Origin: Planctomycetota bacterium
GTDB lineage: Bacteria; Planctomycetota; Phycisphaerae; UBA1845
Assembly: GCA_016208685.1 (NCBI GenBank)
Contig: JACQXM010000015.1
Span: 124,001 to 188,000 of the forward strand
Length of the DNA: 64,000 nucleotides
Direction: 5' to 3'
A program made the translations under genes and the position numbers. The first letter of the stretch is position 1, and each line of letters starts with the position of its first letter. The notes beneath the pieces were generated by a model. The model was not told the origin of the DNA, did not search any database, and saw only the letters and a program-made list of their open reading frames with translations. Positions 61,128-64,000 of the stretch are shown here, in pieces.

Positions 61128-63155
61128 ATGAAGTGGACGGCATCGTGTTTGATCTGGTTGGCCATGCTCGGCCCGGCGTCGGCAACTGAGCCCCTGACCG
61201 ATGGTGCGTCCGCCGGCGACAGGATCGGCGGCGCGGCGACCGAAGCACCGTCGGACAAACCGAAGGACCAGGATAAGGACAAAGACTCTCCGAAAGACAA
61301 GGACGGCGCCAGGGAAAAGAACAAGGACCAGACGGCGGAAAAAGGCGACGCCAAGGACAAGGAGGCCGACGAGGAGGAGGAAGACCCGATCAAGCGGCTG
61401 GCCGAGCTGCGCCTCGACGAGCACCTGGTCCCGGCGCGGGTCATCAATCTGCCGCTGCCCGGAAAGACCAAGACGGTTCAGGATATCCTCGACCGCTTCG
61501 AGGACTGGTCCGAGGACGAGAAGATCGGAGCCGTCCTGCTCGATCTGGGGAACCTGGCCGTTTCGCTGCCGGATGTGGAGGAGCTGCGCGGCGGCATCGC
61601 GCGGGTGCGCGAGTCCGGGCGCAAGGTGACGGCGTTTCTCAACGGCGGGGGCCCCACGTCCTACCTTCTGGCCTGCGCCGCCGACGAGATCGTGCTGGCA
61701 CCCACGGGCAGCGTCATCATCCCCGGCCTGGGAGCGGTCTTTCCCTTCCTCAAGGGGCACTACCAGATGCTGGGCCTGGAGTTCGACGTGATCACCGCCG
61801 GGCGCTTCAAATACCCCGGTTTCGTCAACGAGCGCGAGCCCAACCAGTACTTCAAGGAAGAGTACAACGCCATTCTCGATAGCTGGATCACCGATTACGA
61901 GGCGATCATCGCCAAGAACCGCAAGCTGGCGCCCGAGGCGGTCAAGGACATCGTGAACGTCGCCCTCTTCAACGCCAACCAGGCGTTGCAGCGCGGGCTG
62001 GTGGACAACCTGGCCTATTACGACGAATGCCGCGATCGCCTGCTCCGCCGCGACAAGCTCAGGAAGTACAAGGACGGAAGCCGGGACCTTTCCAACGTGA
62101 ACTCTATCCAGGACCTGGTGGAGATGGTCAACGACGAACTGCGCCGACATCAGGAGGCGCGGAAGGCCGTGGGCCCGAAGATCGCCGTGCTGCACGCCCG
62201 CGGACCGATCATCGACATCAACCCCGGAGCCATGTTCGCCTCGCAGGTGATCGCCCGGGACGATTTCGTCGCCGTCGTCGACGAGCTGCGCCGGAACAAG
62301 TCCATCAAGGCGGTCGTCATGCGCGTCGATTCGCCCGGCGGATCGGGCTATGCCTCCGATGTCATCTGGCAGCAGCTTCGCCGGCTCAACGAGGAAAAAC
62401 CGCTGGTGGTGAGCATGGGGCGGGTCGCCGGGTCGGGCGGGTATTACATCGCCTGTCCGGCGCGGCGCATCTTCGCCCAGCCCACGACCATCACCGGCTC
62501 GATCGGCGTGCTGGGGGTCTTCCAATCGGCACAGTCGCGCTTAAACCGCATGGACTACGAACTGGCGGAGATGAAACGCGGCGATCGCGCCACCCTGGGC
62601 TCGCCGCATCGGGCCATCTCCAAGGAGGATCGCCAGTTCATCCAGGGGTATATCGACGACTTCTACGGAGTCTTCGTCGACCGAGTGGCCACAACACGGC
62701 GCCTGCCCGCGGACCAGGTGCGCAAGCTCGCCGAGGGACGCATCTACACCGGCCGCCAGGCGCTGGAGATCGGGCTGGTTGACGAGCTGGGCGGCCTGGC
62801 GGAGGCGATCGAGTCGGCACGCGGGATGGCGGACATCCCCCCCAGTGCCGAACTGAAGATCGTCCACTACCCCCGGCCGGGCAGCCTGGGAGAGATCTTC
62901 GAGAGCCTCGGCAGTGCGTCCGCGGCGGGCGTCAACCAGACGGTCGAGCTGTTCCTCCAGGGCGTGGCCTCCGCCAGACCGGTGAGTTTCGACGAACAAC
63001 TGCTGCACTTTTCCGCCGGGGCTCCGCGCCCGCTTTGCTGGATGGCTACGCCGCTCCTGGACGCCTTCGACGGCAAGCTCAACGTGGCGGCCCCGCTGGA
63101 CCCGTTGGGTGGGGGCCTCGAGCAACTCGCCGTTCCCCGGCTGCCGGTCCCCTGA
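61128..63155 (+). CDS. sppA: Signal peptide peptidase SppA, long form
   Basis: Serine-lysine protease of 675 residues with the two-domain long SppA plan; the family cleaves leftover signal peptides in the membrane. Export signal at the start, then a very charged Lys/Asp/Glu spacer (about 30-85). The first S49 domain has the lysine region TAGRFKYPGF (about 225); the second has RVDSPGGSGYASDVIW (about 405), whose Ser after GYA fits the nucleophile position, and SMGRVAGSGGYYIACPA. GAAGGAG precedes the ATG. The charged spacer is unusual for SppA. Last gene of the three-gene run. Confidence 0.92.
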   Translation: MKWTASCLIWLAMLGPASATEPLTDGASAGDRIGGAATEAPSDKPKDQDKDKDSPKDKDGAREKNKDQTAEKGDAKDKEADEEEEDPIKRLAELRLDEHLVPARVINLPLPGKTKTVQDILDRFEDWSEDEKIGAVLLDLGNLAVSLPDVEELRGGIARVRESGRKVTAFLNGGGPTSYLLACAADEIVLAPTGSVIIPGLGAVFPFLKGHYQMLGLEFDVITAGRFKYPGFVNEREPNQYFKEEYNAILDSWITDYEAIIAKNRKLAPEAVKDIVNVALFNANQALQRGLVDNLAYYDECRDRLLRRDKLRKYKDGSRDLSNVNSIQDLVEMVNDELRRHQEARKAVGPKIAVLHARGPIIDINPGAMFASQVIARDDFVAVVDELRRNKSIKAVVMRVDSPGGSGYASDVIWQQLRRLNEEKPLVVSMGRVAGSGGYYIACPARRIFAQPTTITGSIGVLGVFQSAQSRLNRMDYELAEMKRGDRATLGSPHRAISKEDRQFIQGYIDDFYGVFVDRVATTRRLPADQVRKLAEGRIYTGRQALEIGLVDELGGLAEAIESARGMADIPPSAELKIVHYPRPGSLGEIFESLGSASAAGVNQTVELFLQGVASARPVSFDEQLLHFSAGAPRPLCWMATPLLDAFDGKLNVAAPLDPLGGGLEQLAVPRLPVP

Positions 63156-63412
63156 ACCGCTCGAAGCGGCCTGCGGAACCGAGATGCCGGCCGGTTGATG
63201 ATCCGCCCCCCCGCGCCTCGCCGGGACTGAGCGAGAGGAACGCGCAGTGCCTACACCTTGCGACTGCGCACGGTGATCCTCGCGCCGCAGTCACCCCCTG
63301 ATCGAGGATCGGTTCCCGTTCACAGGTGGAAGCGGTACCTTGCGCGTGGCACGCGGGTCAGCGCGTGGCGCTCGACGCGCCGGGCTCTCCCCACGCCGCG
63401 GGTGGAACGCCT
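63156..63412. other. Intergenic region
   Basis: Short hairpin CCGCT/AGCGG directly after sppA; otherwise no promoter, repeat or gene that I can support. Confidence 0.4.
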
Positions 63413-64000
63413 ATGAACATCTGGCACGTCATCACCCGGCTGATCGTCGGCGGAGCGCAGGAAAACACGGTGCTCACCTGCCGCGGACTGGTGGAGCGCG
63501 GCCACTGCGTCACGCTGGTCGCCGGGCCGCAGACCGGCCCGGAGGGCTCGCTGTGGAACGAAGCGGAGCACTGCGGCGCCCGGCTGGTGCGGCTTGCGTC
63601 CCTGCGCCGTGCCGTCCACCCCTGGCACGACTGGCGGGCGCTGCGCGAGCTCACGGCGCTGCTGCGCCGCCACAAGCCTGACATTCTCCACACGCACAGC
63701 AGCAAGGCGGGGATCCTGGGGCGCCACGCGGCAGCCCGGGCCCAAGTACCCATCGTCGTGCACACCATCCACGGCATGAGTTTCAACCGCACGCAAGCCG
63801 CCGCCGTCCGCTTCGCCTATCGCCTCCTGGAGCGCCGCGCCGCGCGACACACGCACGCCTTCGTGTCCGTCGCCGACGCCATGACCGATCAGGCCGTCGC
63901 GGCGGGCATCGCTCCGCGCGAGCGCTTCACCACCATTCGGTCCGGCGTAGAAGCGCATCGCTTCGCCCCCAGCGCTGAGGCGCGGCAGCGGCTGCGGGGG
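63413..64000 (+). CDS. Glycosyltransferase family 4, N-terminal part
   Basis: The open frame runs off the window end; 196 residues are visible. It begins MNIWHVITRLIVGGAQENTVL, the glycine-rich opening of GT4-type glycosyltransferases, and continues with HKPDILHTHSSKAGILGRHAA and VVHTIHGMSFN, the usual first-domain features. FVSVADAMTDQAVAAGI and TTIRSGVEAHRFAP lead to the second domain, which is cut off. Probably acts on lipid-linked sugars in capsule, exopolysaccharide or lipopolysaccharide synthesis. GGTGGA precedes the ATG. Confidence 0.88.
   Translation, partial: MNIWHVITRLIVGGAQENTVLTCRGLVERGHCVTLVAGPQTGPEGSLWNEAEHCGARLVRLASLRRAVHPWHDWRALRELTALLRRHKPDILHTHSSKAGILGRHAAARAQVPIVVHTIHGMSFNRTQAAAVRFAYRLLERRAARHTHAFVSVADAMTDQAVAAGIAPRERFTTIRSGVEAHRFAPSAEARQRLRG

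Overview
GC-rich window (roughly two thirds G+C by eye) that looks like part of a chromosome of a member of the Planctomycetota, probably of the Phycisphaerae type. The grounds are type I dockerin-like repeats on secreted proteins, PEP-CTERM sorting tails, cysteine-rich CTDC and DCNxNGxPDxCD repeats, a DUF4382 protein, hydrazine-synthase-like proteins, cytochrome c maturation by System II (ResB/CcsA) and two large secreted proteins with no known function. No rRNA, tRNA, CRISPR array or transposase gene was seen.

The central theme is electron transfer. Twelve genes carry c-type heme motifs: I count 102 CXXCH and 4 variant CX3CH/CX4CH sites. Left part (about 1.8-10.8 kb, minus strand): a run of NHL-propeller lipoprotein, five-heme lipoprotein, outer-membrane beta-barrel, second NHL lipoprotein, 12-heme cytochrome and an ABC permease, which resembles a porin-cytochrome conduit; a separate tetraheme cytochrome lies upstream of it, behind a terminator. 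11.3-13.7 kb: a 13-site doubled-CXXCH cytochrome coupled to a free-standing ResB-like domain. 13.9-16.8 kb: a sigma-54 (NtrC-type) response regulator with its histidine kinase, which has a cysteine-rich sensor segment. 16.8-27.6 kb: secreted and surface proteins (small lipoprotein, five-heme protein, dockerin proteins, an NHL-dockerin-cytochrome fusion, two PEP-CTERM proteins, one long frameshifted dockerin protein). 28-40.5 kb, plus strand: ResB, CcsA, HybA-like ferredoxin, HybB/NrfD, 13-heme cytochrome, then two fused multiheme c/membrane cytochrome b proteins (19 and 11 hemes), that is, heme-attachment machinery followed by candidate quinol-cytochrome oxidoreductases. 40.9-48 kb: RidA, a hydrazine-synthase-alpha-like protein, a c554/YVTN/MauG-like fusion, and a propeller/periplasmic-binding fusion. 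48-55 kb, minus strand: a NapH-like ferredoxin with TPRs, a dockerin-octaheme protein and a frameshifted GC-type dockerin protein. From 55.7 kb on: a methyltransferase, two large secreted proteins, SppA and the start of a glycosyltransferase.

The regulatory sequence ties this together. Four perfect and several near-perfect sigma-54 (-24/-12) elements lie in correct orientation just upstream of cytochrome, dockerin and HybA genes, with a weaker one before resB-ccsA. A recurring near-palindrome, TCTCATTTTTGAGA, lies about 110-150 bases upstream of several of them. With an NtrC-type regulator in the middle of the locus, the simplest reading is one sigma-54 regulon for surface electron transfer. 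Dispersed repeats sit between genes at five places; in two cases they reach into the ends of coding regions.
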